This document shows positions 8,023 through 15,527 of a stretch of 33,901 bases of DNA, one piece after another (the stretch's first letter is position 1; every line of letters begins with the position of its first letter). Where the stretch lies: the NCBI GenBank assembly GCA_017477505.1, contig JAFUVQ010000008.1:1-33901 (forward strand), read 5' to 3'. The translations under genes were made by a program, and so were the position numbers. The notes below the pieces were generated by a model. The model saw nothing but the letters and a program-made list of their open reading frames with translations, ran no database searches and was not told the DNA's origin. Source of the DNA: Eubacterium sp. (GTDB taxonomy: Bacteria > Bacillota > Clostridia > Lachnospirales > Lachnospiraceae).

Positions 8023-9924
8023 TTATCTTCCAATATTAATGGTTGAACCGGTTTCTCCTATGAATACTATCATACCATATTCAGGTAGTGGAATGCTATC
8101 CCCATATCCTGTCATTAAACTGGAATATTTTATATTCATATACTTGTCATACACATAAACTGATGCGCCTTCCGGTATATCCAGTTTAAGGGTTTCATTC
8201 TTTACTCCATCGATCCTGAACCAGCTTGCTACGCCGGACTTGAGTTCCACACTCTTCACATCATCAGTGAACACGGGTATATTCTTCTCAGAGATACATT
8301 TCCAGCCATAGTCATCAAGACAGAGATACTCTTTTCCATCTGTCTCTTCCATCCGAAGATCACTCAGATCTCTGGAACAGGTTCCCGGCATAACGAATTT
8401 TATACTTGCATGGTTTTCATCCTGCATTACATAACCATTTACAAAACCGGGAGCCTCCTCACTTGTCCTGATAATTATATGATTATTCTGAGTATAATTA
8501 CAATCTGAAGCAGAGCCTGAAACAAGGTAATATGTAATACCACTCCGTTCATCCCATGCACTCTGAACACCGCTCTGAACTTCAGCAGCCGGATTCTTTT
8601 CCGATACCTTGTAAAGGCTGTACCCCCCATAAGAATCCATCAGGTAAACTTGTCCATTTTTTTCCTCGAAGCTATAAGCTTCCATAGGCTGAGCCACAAT
8701 TGCATTACCTGATGCCACATCACCACTCATCTTCACAAATGTATTGTCTTTAGTACACATGAACTGCTCTTCAAATTCCTGCTCACCGGTAACAGAAACA
8801 ACTCTCATATACTGCTTATCCGGAAAGCTTATACTAAGTGTCAGCCTTGTATTTGCGTATAATCCTTCATATTTTAGTATTTTTTCCGGCACTTCACTAA
8901 GGAGTTCCGGCTTGTCTTCCTCAGGATGTTCTATGCTGATTCCCCGCTCTGAAAGTGCCTCATCCATAATTGCCAGAGCCATCTTCTCATTTATACCACT
9001 TCCACCACCGGAAGAAAGCACAGCTACACTTATCTCTTCATCCGGAGCAACCACCAGGCCGGCATGTTGAAAATCTGTATCTCCACCTTTTGAAAGAACC
9101 GTAACACCTGCTTTTTTATAGTCTTCCTGTTCAACAGCGTCCCACCCGAGACCAAAGTTTTCTGTAGAGTCACCTGTCTTATTGTTTTCTGCCATTTCTT
9201 TCTTTGCGTCTTCAGAAAGCAGCACATCGTTTCCTGTGAAAAATGCAGAGCCAAAGACTGCGACTTCCTCGGCATTTGATACAACACCTCCCGCGCCGAT
9301 TGCAAAAACATACTCAGGTTCCAGCTTTACATTTCCATTTATATATATGGGAGCCTGCCTGTCCATATCCATATCCCATACACTTCCTGTATTTGAAACA
9401 GAAAGAGGCGTGCAGATATTTTCTTCCATATATTCTGTAAAGGTCTTACCGCTTACACGTTCTACCATGATTTCAAGTAGTGTGAAGCCGTCATTGCAGT
9501 AACAGTTAAATGTGCCCGGATCTGCTTTTAAGTATTCTCCCTCAATATTCTTTAAAAATGTATCGTGGTATTTCTCACTCTTTTCACCTAAGAGAAAGAT
9601 TCCGCCATATTGTGTTCCCATAAGACCTGAGGTATGATTCATCAGCATTCGTACTGTAATATCTTTATATCTCTCATCTGCCAGTTTGAAATCAGGAATG
9701 TAATCTGTCACAGGCGCATCAAGTTCAACCTTACCCTGATCAACCAGCTGCATTACAGCTACAGTTACATACATTTTGCTGACAGAGCCGATATTCAATA
9801 TATAGCCACTCGAATCTTCGCTCGAGTCTGTATTTGTATCTGCATTTACAACAATACCACCAAGCGGAATTGTAAGAGCGAGTCCCATCACTATTCCGGC
9901 AAACATTTTCTTTATATTCTTCAT
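8023..9924 (-). CDS. Secreted beta-lactamase-fold serine hydrolase, shortened N-terminus
   Basis: A 633-residue exported class C beta-lactamase-like (PF00144-type) hydrolase. The signal peptide ends near residue 28 (VVNA). The three active-site motifs are present: SVSK (S47, K50), YCN (142-144) and HAG (287-289). Oddly, only about 18 residues separate the mature N-terminus from the catalytic serine, where the family normally has around 60 that form the first two beta strands. A second beta-rich region of about 300 residues (330-633) of unknown fold follows. Family members hydrolyse penicillin-like amides, D-amino-acid peptides or esters; substrate here is unknown. It is placed inside an ABC transporter/two-component operon, 36 nt after the permease, so a role in envelope or peptide-antibiotic defence is plausible. 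Confidence 0.85.
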   Translation of the reverse strand: MKNIKKMFAGIVMGLALTIPLGGIVVNADTNTDSSEDSSGYILNIGSVSKMYVTVAVMQLVDQGKVELDAPVTDYIPDFKLADERYKDITVRMLMNHTSGLMGTQYGGIFLLGEKSEKYHDTFLKNIEGEYLKADPGTFNCYCNDGFTLLEIMVERVSGKTFTEYMEENICTPLSVSNTGSVWDMDMDRQAPIYINGNVKLEPEYVFAIGAGGVVSNAEEVAVFGSAFFTGNDVLLSEDAKKEMAENNKTGDSTENFGLGWDAVEQEDYKKAGVTVLSKGGDTDFQHAGLVVAPDEEISVAVLSSGGGSGINEKMALAIMDEALSERGISIEHPEEDKPELLSEVPEKILKYEGLYANTRLTLSISFPDKQYMRVVSVTGEQEFEEQFMCTKDNTFVKMSGDVASGNAIVAQPMEAYSFEEKNGQVYLMDSYGGYSLYKVSEKNPAAEVQSGVQSAWDERSGITYYLVSGSASDCNYTQNNHIIIRTSEEAPGFVNGYVMQDENHASIKFVMPGTCSRDLSDLRMEETDGKEYLCLDDYGWKCISEKNIPVFTDDVKSVELKSGVASWFRIDGVKNETLKLDIPEGASVYVYDKYMNIKYSSLMTGYGDSIPLPEYGMIVFIGETGSTINIGR

Positions 9925-9960
9925 ATTAATTTACCTCAAATTCTTTAAAGGTTCTTATAT

Positions 9961-12441
9961 CTATTCTGATATCAATTCATATACCGAAATCTTCTTTATT
10001 CTTCTGGCGCTTATATATGCACAGATAAAGCAGTAAAGAAGAATTGCTATGTCCATCAGTATTATTGAGAATGCAGATACTATAATCTTACAGACATACA
10101 CATTAACAACCTGCATCAGGAGTATTGACAGTACCGTTCCAAGGATAACCGCCAGAACCGAAACAGGCATGATTCTAAATGCCAGCTGGAACTTAAGTTC
10201 TCTTGATGTGTATCCAAGTCCCTTCATTATTCCCAGTTCTCTATACTGTTTTCTGATTGTAGAAGCCATCAGAATTGAGAGTATCAGGACTACAACTATT
10301 GCTGATACAAGCATCAGTGCCACCGCAATACCTGCAAACGAAACAAGCAGCATATTTGCTATTTCTTCATTTTCCTGTCTTTCGAAAGTCAGAGTCTTTA
10401 TCTTCATAAGGGATGTGCTTCCGGTAATCGTTTCATCTCCCACACGGATAGCATATTCCATATAACTTACACCGTGCTCTGTCATAGCTTCTGCCATCTT
10501 TCTTTCTGCTATGGTTCTGATTCTTTCTTCCAGGTTTTCACCCTTTACCCCGGCATCCTTATAATCTGCTATTTCTTTTCCATAACGATTTCTCAAAAGA
10601 TCCGCAAATTCATTCCTGTCTACACCTTCATTCAGGTAGATATCAAAGGTTGATGGTTTATATGCCGGATACATAAGCTTAAATCCATCTGTTGTAAGAT
10701 ATGCAGTCACAGGATCCACAGCTGAGTTAACGGTACCTGTTATAACATAATCTTTCTTAACCTTTCCATACTCCAGGGTAATGGTTTTTCCTACTGCAGC
10801 CCCCACCTTTTTCTGCGCCTGAACTGTAAGGCTCACCTCATTTTCATGCTCCGGAAGCCTTCCTTCTGTGAGGATAATTGTTGATGTTTTTGAGTAATCA
10901 TCATAAACTTCCAGACTGACAGCCTGGTCATCATCATTTATCTTTACTCCAAGACCGGTTGCAGGTGTCAGAACCTGTCTAATCTCTGTCATTTCCTCCA
11001 ATTCTGCAGCAAAGCTTGCAGGTTCAATATCGCCTACGGCTTCTATTCTGATATCACACAGTTCATGTCCGCAGACAGAACCAAGTATTCTGTCAGGACT
11101 GGCAAAGAAGGTTCCCAGAATAAAGCCTAACAAGGTCAGTACAGTACAAGCCATAATACATACAGTCAGTCCTACATGATTTTTTGCATTCTGGAAGAGT
11201 TCTTTTACAGCAAGTCTGATATGAACACTACCCCTTGTCTTATCCAGCGGAAGGATTGTCTTCTTAAAGCTATGTGTTTCAATACCCTTACGAAATGCCA
11301 TAACCGGAGGATACTTCCTTACAGCAACTGCTCGGCTGAGTGCTATAAGACCTACAAAGATCAGTATTGCTAATATACAGATTATCCCCGGAACTACAGG
11401 AACAGAAACGGGACCTCCATAGGAAATGGTGGAAGCCGCATTTTTAAGAAGCCCCTTTGCCATAAGGTTCGCAGGTACCAGACCGACTAAAGCACTGACG
11501 AGGGCAATCATCATATACTCTGCTATATAAGAAAATGCTATCTCTTTCGATGTATATCCCATTGCTTCAAGGACTCCGATGGATACGATCTGCTCCTGTA
11601 TATCACTTACTATACGGAACCTGATTATTATCATAATAGCTATTACTATTACCGCTGACATGATCATTATGACAATACTGAGAAGAGACATATTAATGCC
11701 ATTATCAGAAACCGTTTCCTCATATGTAGATGTAGATATAGCTCCTGAAAGATCATTTATCGAAGCCTCCTCCGCGAAGGCTTTGAACTCCCTTAGCAGT
11801 GATTTATTATCAACTCCGTCAACTGTGTTAATGCCGATCATTTCGAAGCGATTGTTCATGGAGTTTTCCAGATATGTGAAATCATCCTCGCTGACCACAG
11901 CCTTAGTTCCATAACCCCAGATACCGGTTTCGTAAAATCCTGCAATAGTAAATGTAAATTCCTTGTTGTCCCAGAGAATTGTAAATTCATCCCCTTCTGA
12001 TACTTCATATTTTTCTCTGTTAGCAGAGGCAAGTACAATTGGATGCTTGGCCGAATTAAAATCAACATCTGCTTTGAAGTTCTCCATTCGGCGTTCACCG
12101 CTTTCCGGTACAAATGTTATATCAGCCAGGAGATCACCTTCATCCTTAGTCCTTACTTTGATATTGTCTGAAACAAAACCGGTATGGTTGAAGCTTTTTA
12201 CCTGTTCGTTTTCTTTAAGGAATTCCAGATAGATATCTGAATAATTATCCTGCTTGATATATACAAAGTTTTTGAAGCATCCACTCTCTTCTACCATTTT
12301 CGGTGTGATCTGTTTGATACCAAATACTGATGAAACAGATGCTGCAAGAAGGATAATGCCAAATGTGATCAGAATCATAAACAGGATTGATTCTTTCCTA
12401 TGTTTCTTTATATTTGCAAATGATAGTCTTAGTATTTTCAT
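9961..12441 (-). CDS. ABC transporter permease with two FtsX domains
   Basis: An 826-residue integral membrane protein. TM1 lies near 17-38, followed by a large extracytoplasmic domain (about 40-255), three helices near 258-375, a fifth helix near 430-450, a second outer domain (about 450-690) and three last helices, giving a 4+4 layout typical of duplicated FtsX/MacB-type permeases. Such permeases with their ATPase either export lipids or peptides or act as mechanical transducers. I placed the start at 12441, where GGAG is 7 nt upstream, rather than seven codons earlier. The ATPase gene is immediately upstream and the two-component genes downstream, the arrangement of antimicrobial-peptide response transporters, although BceB-type permeases have one large outer domain only. 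Confidence 0.9.
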   Translation of the reverse strand: MKILRLSFANIKKHRKESILFMILITFGIILLAASVSSVFGIKQITPKMVEESGCFKNFVYIKQDNYSDIYLEFLKENEQVKSFNHTGFVSDNIKVRTKDEGDLLADITFVPESGERRMENFKADVDFNSAKHPIVLASANREKYEVSEGDEFTILWDNKEFTFTIAGFYETGIWGYGTKAVVSEDDFTYLENSMNNRFEMIGINTVDGVDNKSLLREFKAFAEEASINDLSGAISTSTYEETVSDNGINMSLLSIVIMIMSAVIVIAIMIIIRFRIVSDIQEQIVSIGVLEAMGYTSKEIAFSYIAEYMMIALVSALVGLVPANLMAKGLLKNAASTISYGGPVSVPVVPGIICILAILIFVGLIALSRAVAVRKYPPVMAFRKGIETHSFKKTILPLDKTRGSVHIRLAVKELFQNAKNHVGLTVCIMACTVLTLLGFILGTFFASPDRILGSVCGHELCDIRIEAVGDIEPASFAAELEEMTEIRQVLTPATGLGVKINDDDQAVSLEVYDDYSKTSTIILTEGRLPEHENEVSLTVQAQKKVGAAVGKTITLEYGKVKKDYVITGTVNSAVDPVTAYLTTDGFKLMYPAYKPSTFDIYLNEGVDRNEFADLLRNRYGKEIADYKDAGVKGENLEERIRTIAERKMAEAMTEHGVSYMEYAIRVGDETITGSTSLMKIKTLTFERQENEEIANMLLVSFAGIAVALMLVSAIVVVLILSILMASTIRKQYRELGIMKGLGYTSRELKFQLAFRIMPVSVLAVILGTVLSILLMQVVNVYVCKIIVSAFSIILMDIAILLYCFICAYISARRIKKISVYELISE

Positions 12442-12472
12442 GTTTTCTCCTTTGGGAACCATCCAGCCTAGT

Positions 12473-13231
12473 CTACCAACCCATACCGTCCAAAAATTCC
12501 TGAAGTCCTCCGCGGCGTTCCTTCATATCATCTGTTCCATAATCCGGCATTCTGTATTCTCCTACAATTCCTCCATCTCTCAGATATATAACTCTGGAAC
12601 CTCGAAGCGCAGTCTTTAAATCATGTGTTACCATCACAATACTCTGTCCTTTCTTGTGAAGTCCTGTAAACACATCCAGCACATCCTGTCCTGAGGATGA
12701 ATTAAGTGCGCCGGTAGGTTCGTCAGCAAAGAGAATCCTGGGATTATTTATCACAGCCCTTACAATACCTACTCTTTGGCATTCCCCACCGGATAACTGG
12801 TTGGGATATTTCTTCCACATATCTTCAGCTATTCCCACCTGTTTCAGAAGAGTTTTCACACGCTCCACCAGCTCCGGAGAATTCTTCTGTACTACGAGTG
12901 CACCTGTCATTATATTGTCAAATACATTCATATTATCTAACAGATATATACTCTGGAATACGAAACCTGCATGGTTTCTTCGGAATATAGCAAGCTGATC
13001 ATTACTGTAACCCGATATCTCATCATTTCCAAAAAAGACCTTTCCCATGGACGGCTTATCCATTCCGGAGAGTGCATATAACAGTGTACTCTTACCGGAT
13101 CCCGATGAACCCATTATGACTGTAAAATCCCCCTCCATGATCTCAAGATCCATATTCTTAATAACATGCTGCTGAAGTCCAGCGTTTGAGAAAGATTTAC
13201 AAAGTTTCTCAGTTCTCAATACTATATCCAT
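12473..13231 (-). CDS. ABC transporter ATP-binding protein (MacB/LolD type)
   Basis: A 252-residue ATPase with every motif of the family: Walker A GSSGSGKST (41-49), Q-loop Q93, signature LSGGE (146-150), Walker B ILFADE (166-171) and switch H203. Sequence pattern and size place it with the LolD/MacB/BceA ATPases that partner FtsX-type permeases. It is the first gene of the operon, directly behind a -10 element and a four-unit 11-bp operator array. The reading frame ends in TAG, as do the next gene and nudC, which bears on the interpretation of the TAG inside the AgrC-like kinase. The C-terminal 20 residues are specific to this protein. Confidence 0.94.
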   Translation of the reverse strand: MDIVLRTEKLCKSFSNAGLQQHVIKNMDLEIMEGDFTVIMGSSGSGKSTLLYALSGMDKPSMGKVFFGNDEISGYSNDQLAIFRRNHAGFVFQSIYLLDNMNVFDNIMTGALVVQKNSPELVERVKTLLKQVGIAEDMWKKYPNQLSGGECQRVGIVRAVINNPRILFADEPTGALNSSSGQDVLDVFTGLHKKGQSIVMVTHDLKTALRGSRVIYLRDGGIVGEYRMPDYGTDDMKERRGGLQEFLDGMGW

Positions 13232-13273
13232 ATGATCATTCTCCTCTGCTTACTTTATCTATCTTATGAGCAT

Positions 13274-13282
13274 ACTATAACA
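13274..13282 (-). promoter_or_regulatory. Extended -10 element of the ABC/two-component operon
   Basis: TGTTATAGT (TG extension plus TATAGT, five of six consensus) lies 43 nt before the first gene. No TTGACA-like -35 is present at 16-18 bp; that position (AAGATG) coincides with the last unit of the 11-bp repeat array. A weak -35 touching an activator site is what an activator-dependent promoter should look like. Confidence 0.6.
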
Positions 13283-13301
13283 GTTTTAATTCTAAACATC
13301 T

Positions 13302-13339
13302 TTACACAAGTATTATATGATTCTTACAGATTTCTTACA
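13302..13339 (-). promoter_or_regulatory. Four TTAYA half-sites at exact 11-bp period (candidate OmpR-family operator)
   Basis: On the plus strand TTACA, TTATA, TTACA and TTACA begin at 13302, 13313, 13324 and 13335; read toward the operon they are TGTAA/TATAA. The two distal units sit in perfect 9-bp repeats TTCTTACAG (13321-13329 and 13332-13340). The array abuts the -35 position of the extended -10 promoter. OmpR/PhoB-type regulators bind such helical-phase direct repeats, and one is encoded in the operon. Autoregulation is inferred. Confidence 0.6.
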
Positions 13340-13360
13340 GGAGTTCTATAGATAATTGAA

Positions 13361-13396
13361 TAAAGCATGGCACGCGCAAGTGCGCCGGCCAAATGC
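13361..13396 (-). terminator. Possible terminator of nudC
   Basis: On the minus strand nested arms GCAT/ATGC, GGC/GCC and GCGC/GCGC form an imperfect stem with an ACTT loop, starting at the nudC stop and followed by TTTATTC. The stem has a two-base bulge and a two-base internal mismatch. It separates nudC from the ABC operon promoter. Confidence 0.4.
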
Positions 13397-14256
13397 TAAA
13401 AGCATTCAGTCGACGCACTCTTGAACATCATCATCATTTCATTTGTAAGACTCAAGTTATTCGGCTGCAGCACGATATCTTCTCTCTTAACCCATTCCGC
13501 ATACTTCAGCTCATTTTCATCCATCTGTATCTCTACATCACCGTCTGCTTCACAGTAAAATCCCACCAGTATATCCTGTGCCATTCCCCACGGCTGTGAT
13601 TTATAATATCTTATGTTCTTAACCCTTACGCCGGTCTCTTCCATAACTTCACGGGCAACAGTTTCTTCCAGTGTTTCTCCGATTTCCGTAAAACCGGCAA
13701 CCAGAGCATTGTGACGATAGCCCCTTCGGTACCTTGTAAGTAGAATGCTGTCTCCCTTAGTTACACCAACGATAACTGCAGGATTGATTCTCGGATAGAT
13801 TACATTTTGGCAATCGGGGCAGGTAAGAGCACGCTCCGTTTCACTGTTGAGCAAAACTGTACCGCACTTACCGCAAAACTTATTATCCCTGTACCATTTC
13901 CACAAATGGAACGCCGTAAAAGCAACAAATATATTTACATCGTCTTCTCCGGAAAATCTGTCCCGAATTTCCCGGATTGTATAATACTCTCCTGCCGAAT
14001 CGCGAACCAGATTCTGTGTATAACTATTCAAAAGAAAATATCTCTTATCGTCCACCGAGAAAAGATACACCACGGAAAACGGTTCCTCCGTTTTATCAGT
14101 CTTTAAATCTGCGTATGTGAGAAATCTCATTTTCCTTTCATCATCACCGGCATATATCTTGTCTTCTTCATTGAAGATTAAAATGAAATCCTCATCCTCC
14201 GGTTTAATATTCTTAAAACTATTGTCAATTTTACTAGGGTAGATATCCTGTATCAT
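13396..14256 (-). CDS. nudC: NudC-type NAD(H) pyrophosphatase / RNA deNADding Nudix hydrolase
   Basis: A 286-residue NudC homologue. It carries the zinc ribbon C128-C131-C146-C149, a perfect Nudix box from G188 (GFTEIGE) through REVMEETGV (202-210), and the SQPW motif (220-223) that marks NADH pyrophosphatases. The residues after SQPW are GMAQD rather than the PFP seen in Escherichia coli. The family splits NADH/NAD to NMN(H) and AMP and removes NAD caps from RNA. The N-terminal domain (1-120) is divergent. AAAGGA sits 8 nt before the ATG. It lies 94 nt after the Sel1-repeat gene and the gap contains a pair of 12-bp direct repeats, so it may be separately controlled. Confidence 0.9.
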   Translation of the reverse strand: MIQDIYPSKIDNSFKNIKPEDEDFILIFNEEDKIYAGDDERKMRFLTYADLKTDKTEEPFSVVYLFSVDDKRYFLLNSYTQNLVRDSAGEYYTIREIRDRFSGEDDVNIFVAFTAFHLWKWYRDNKFCGKCGTVLLNSETERALTCPDCQNVIYPRINPAVIVGVTKGDSILLTRYRRGYRHNALVAGFTEIGETLEETVAREVMEETGVRVKNIRYYKSQPWGMAQDILVGFYCEADGDVEIQMDENELKYAEWVKREDIVLQPNNLSLTNEMMMMFKSASTECF

Positions 14257-14294
14257 ATTGTGTTCCTTTCATCTGTTCACATAAAATTAATACT

Positions 14295-14327
14295 GATCAA
14301 GTATTCAGCATTACAGATCAAGTATTC
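14295..14327 (-). repeat. Two perfect 12-bp direct repeats at 21-bp period upstream of nudC
   Basis: GATCAAGTATTC occurs at 14295-14306 and 14316-14327, exactly two helical turns apart, in the nudC leader region. The spacing fits a dimeric regulator binding one DNA face. The sequence does not match the LytTR consensus. An 11-nt copy (ATCAAGTATTC) also lies at 33194-33204, just after the stop of the GNAT gene. Confidence 0.6.
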
Positions 14328-14350
14328 TCTTAAGTGCCAGAGCCAGACTA

Positions 14351-15508
14351 TTACTTCACTTCAATCCCTACTTCTTTCATATGAGCCTTATCTGTATCGT
14401 CTGGCTCATATCCGGCATCCAGTGATTTTTGGAACCATTCCTTTGCCTTATCCAAGTCCTTCTCTCTGCCTTTTCCTTCAAAATAGCAGTCCCCACAAGC
14501 AAACATGGCAACAGGAATCCCCTGTTCTGCGGCGAGTGAGTATAATTCTGCAGCCTTATCATAATCTAAATCTACACCCTCACCTTTATAATAGCAGAAT
14601 CCCAGGTCAAACTGTGCCAAAGCATAACCCTGATCTGCGGACTTTGTATAATACTCAACTGCCTTTTCGTTGCTCTGTTCAAAATGGTCTCCATGGCGGT
14701 AAAACTGTGCGATGGTATAAAGTGCATCAGGATTCCCCTGGTCTGCCGCACTCTGTATATACTCGAGTGCCTTATCAATATCCTTTTCTACTCCCTCACC
14801 ATGATAATAACAGTATCCGATATTATACTGTGCTTCAGGAAGTCCCTGCTCGGCAGCCGGAAGATACCATTTTGCAGCCTCTTTCATATCTACGTCTCCG
14901 ACCATACCGAACTGATAGAACTGACCGAGACGTTTCTCTGCCTCAGGATAATCCTGCTCAGCAGCAAGCTTATAGTATTTAAATGCATTCTCATAATCCT
15001 GCTTGACTCCTATTCCTGTATCGTAGCAATAACCGACATAATACTCAGCCGCAGAATCACCCTTGTCAGCAGCAGGGAGCAGGTATTCATTAAATGCTTT
15101 TTCAGCATCAGCCTCAACACCCACGCCATTGAGGTACCCAAAGCCTACCATAACCTGTCCGGGAAGATAGCCCTTATCAGCAGCCTGCTGGTAGTACTCA
15201 AATGCCTTTTTCTCATCAACTTCAACGCCAATGCCTCTCAGATAGCACTCACCCAATCCAAAAACTCCTACAGGCTCACCCTTATCTGCAATCTGCCGGA
15301 AAATCTGATAGGCTTCATCATTCTTCCCTGCATCAATCATATCCAGCGCCTGGTTCAATAATGCTTCAGCAGATCCATCTGCTGTTCCCTCTGTAGCTAC
15401 AGCTGTCTCAGTTGTAGCCTGTGTATCTACTGTCTTCGTATTTCCACATCCTGAAAGCAGAACAAGTGCTACTGCAGGCAGAATTATCCACGTTTTCTTC
15501 ATTTTCAT
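14351..15508 (-). CDS. Sel1-repeat lipoprotein
   Basis: A 385-residue exported lipoprotein made of Sel1-like repeats. The signal peptide has a lipobox LLSGC with acylated C21, then a Thr/Ala-rich linker (22-48). Eight repeats of about 36 residues follow from about 77 to 368, each with the pattern A-LG-YY-G-GV--D--KA--Y---AA-QG. Repeats 4 and 6 are degenerate in the GxGV turn. Sel1 proteins form superhelical scaffolds for protein binding; on a Gram-positive surface this would be an assembly or ligand platform. It is the last gene of the LytTR operon, 19 nt after the serine peptidase. The second ATG (15502) is better spaced from the AAAGG ribosome site than the first. Confidence 0.92.
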   Translation of the reverse strand: MKMKKTWIILPAVALVLLSGCGNTKTVDTQATTETAVATEGTADGSAEALLNQALDMIDAGKNDEAYQIFRQIADKGEPVGVFGLGECYLRGIGVEVDEKKAFEYYQQAADKGYLPGQVMVGFGYLNGVGVEADAEKAFNEYLLPAADKGDSAAEYYVGYCYDTGIGVKQDYENAFKYYKLAAEQDYPEAEKRLGQFYQFGMVGDVDMKEAAKWYLPAAEQGLPEAQYNIGYCYYHGEGVEKDIDKALEYIQSAADQGNPDALYTIAQFYRHGDHFEQSNEKAVEYYTKSADQGYALAQFDLGFCYYKGEGVDLDYDKAAELYSLAAEQGIPVAMFACGDCYFEGKGREKDLDKAKEWFQKSLDAGYEPDDTDKAHMKEVGIEVK

Positions 15509-15527
15509 TACCTTTTTTACCTTTCAA

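Noticed and set aside
14295-14327. nudC repeats as a second LytTR site
   Set aside because: The 21-bp period fits, but the repeat does not match the LytTR consensus in either orientation.
14260-14982. 240-residue plus-strand ORF inside the Sel1-repeat gene
   Set aside because: It is antisense to eight well-formed Sel1 repeats, has no ribosome site, and its composition (many Leu, Ser, His, Pro, Tyr) is that of a reversed repeat gene.
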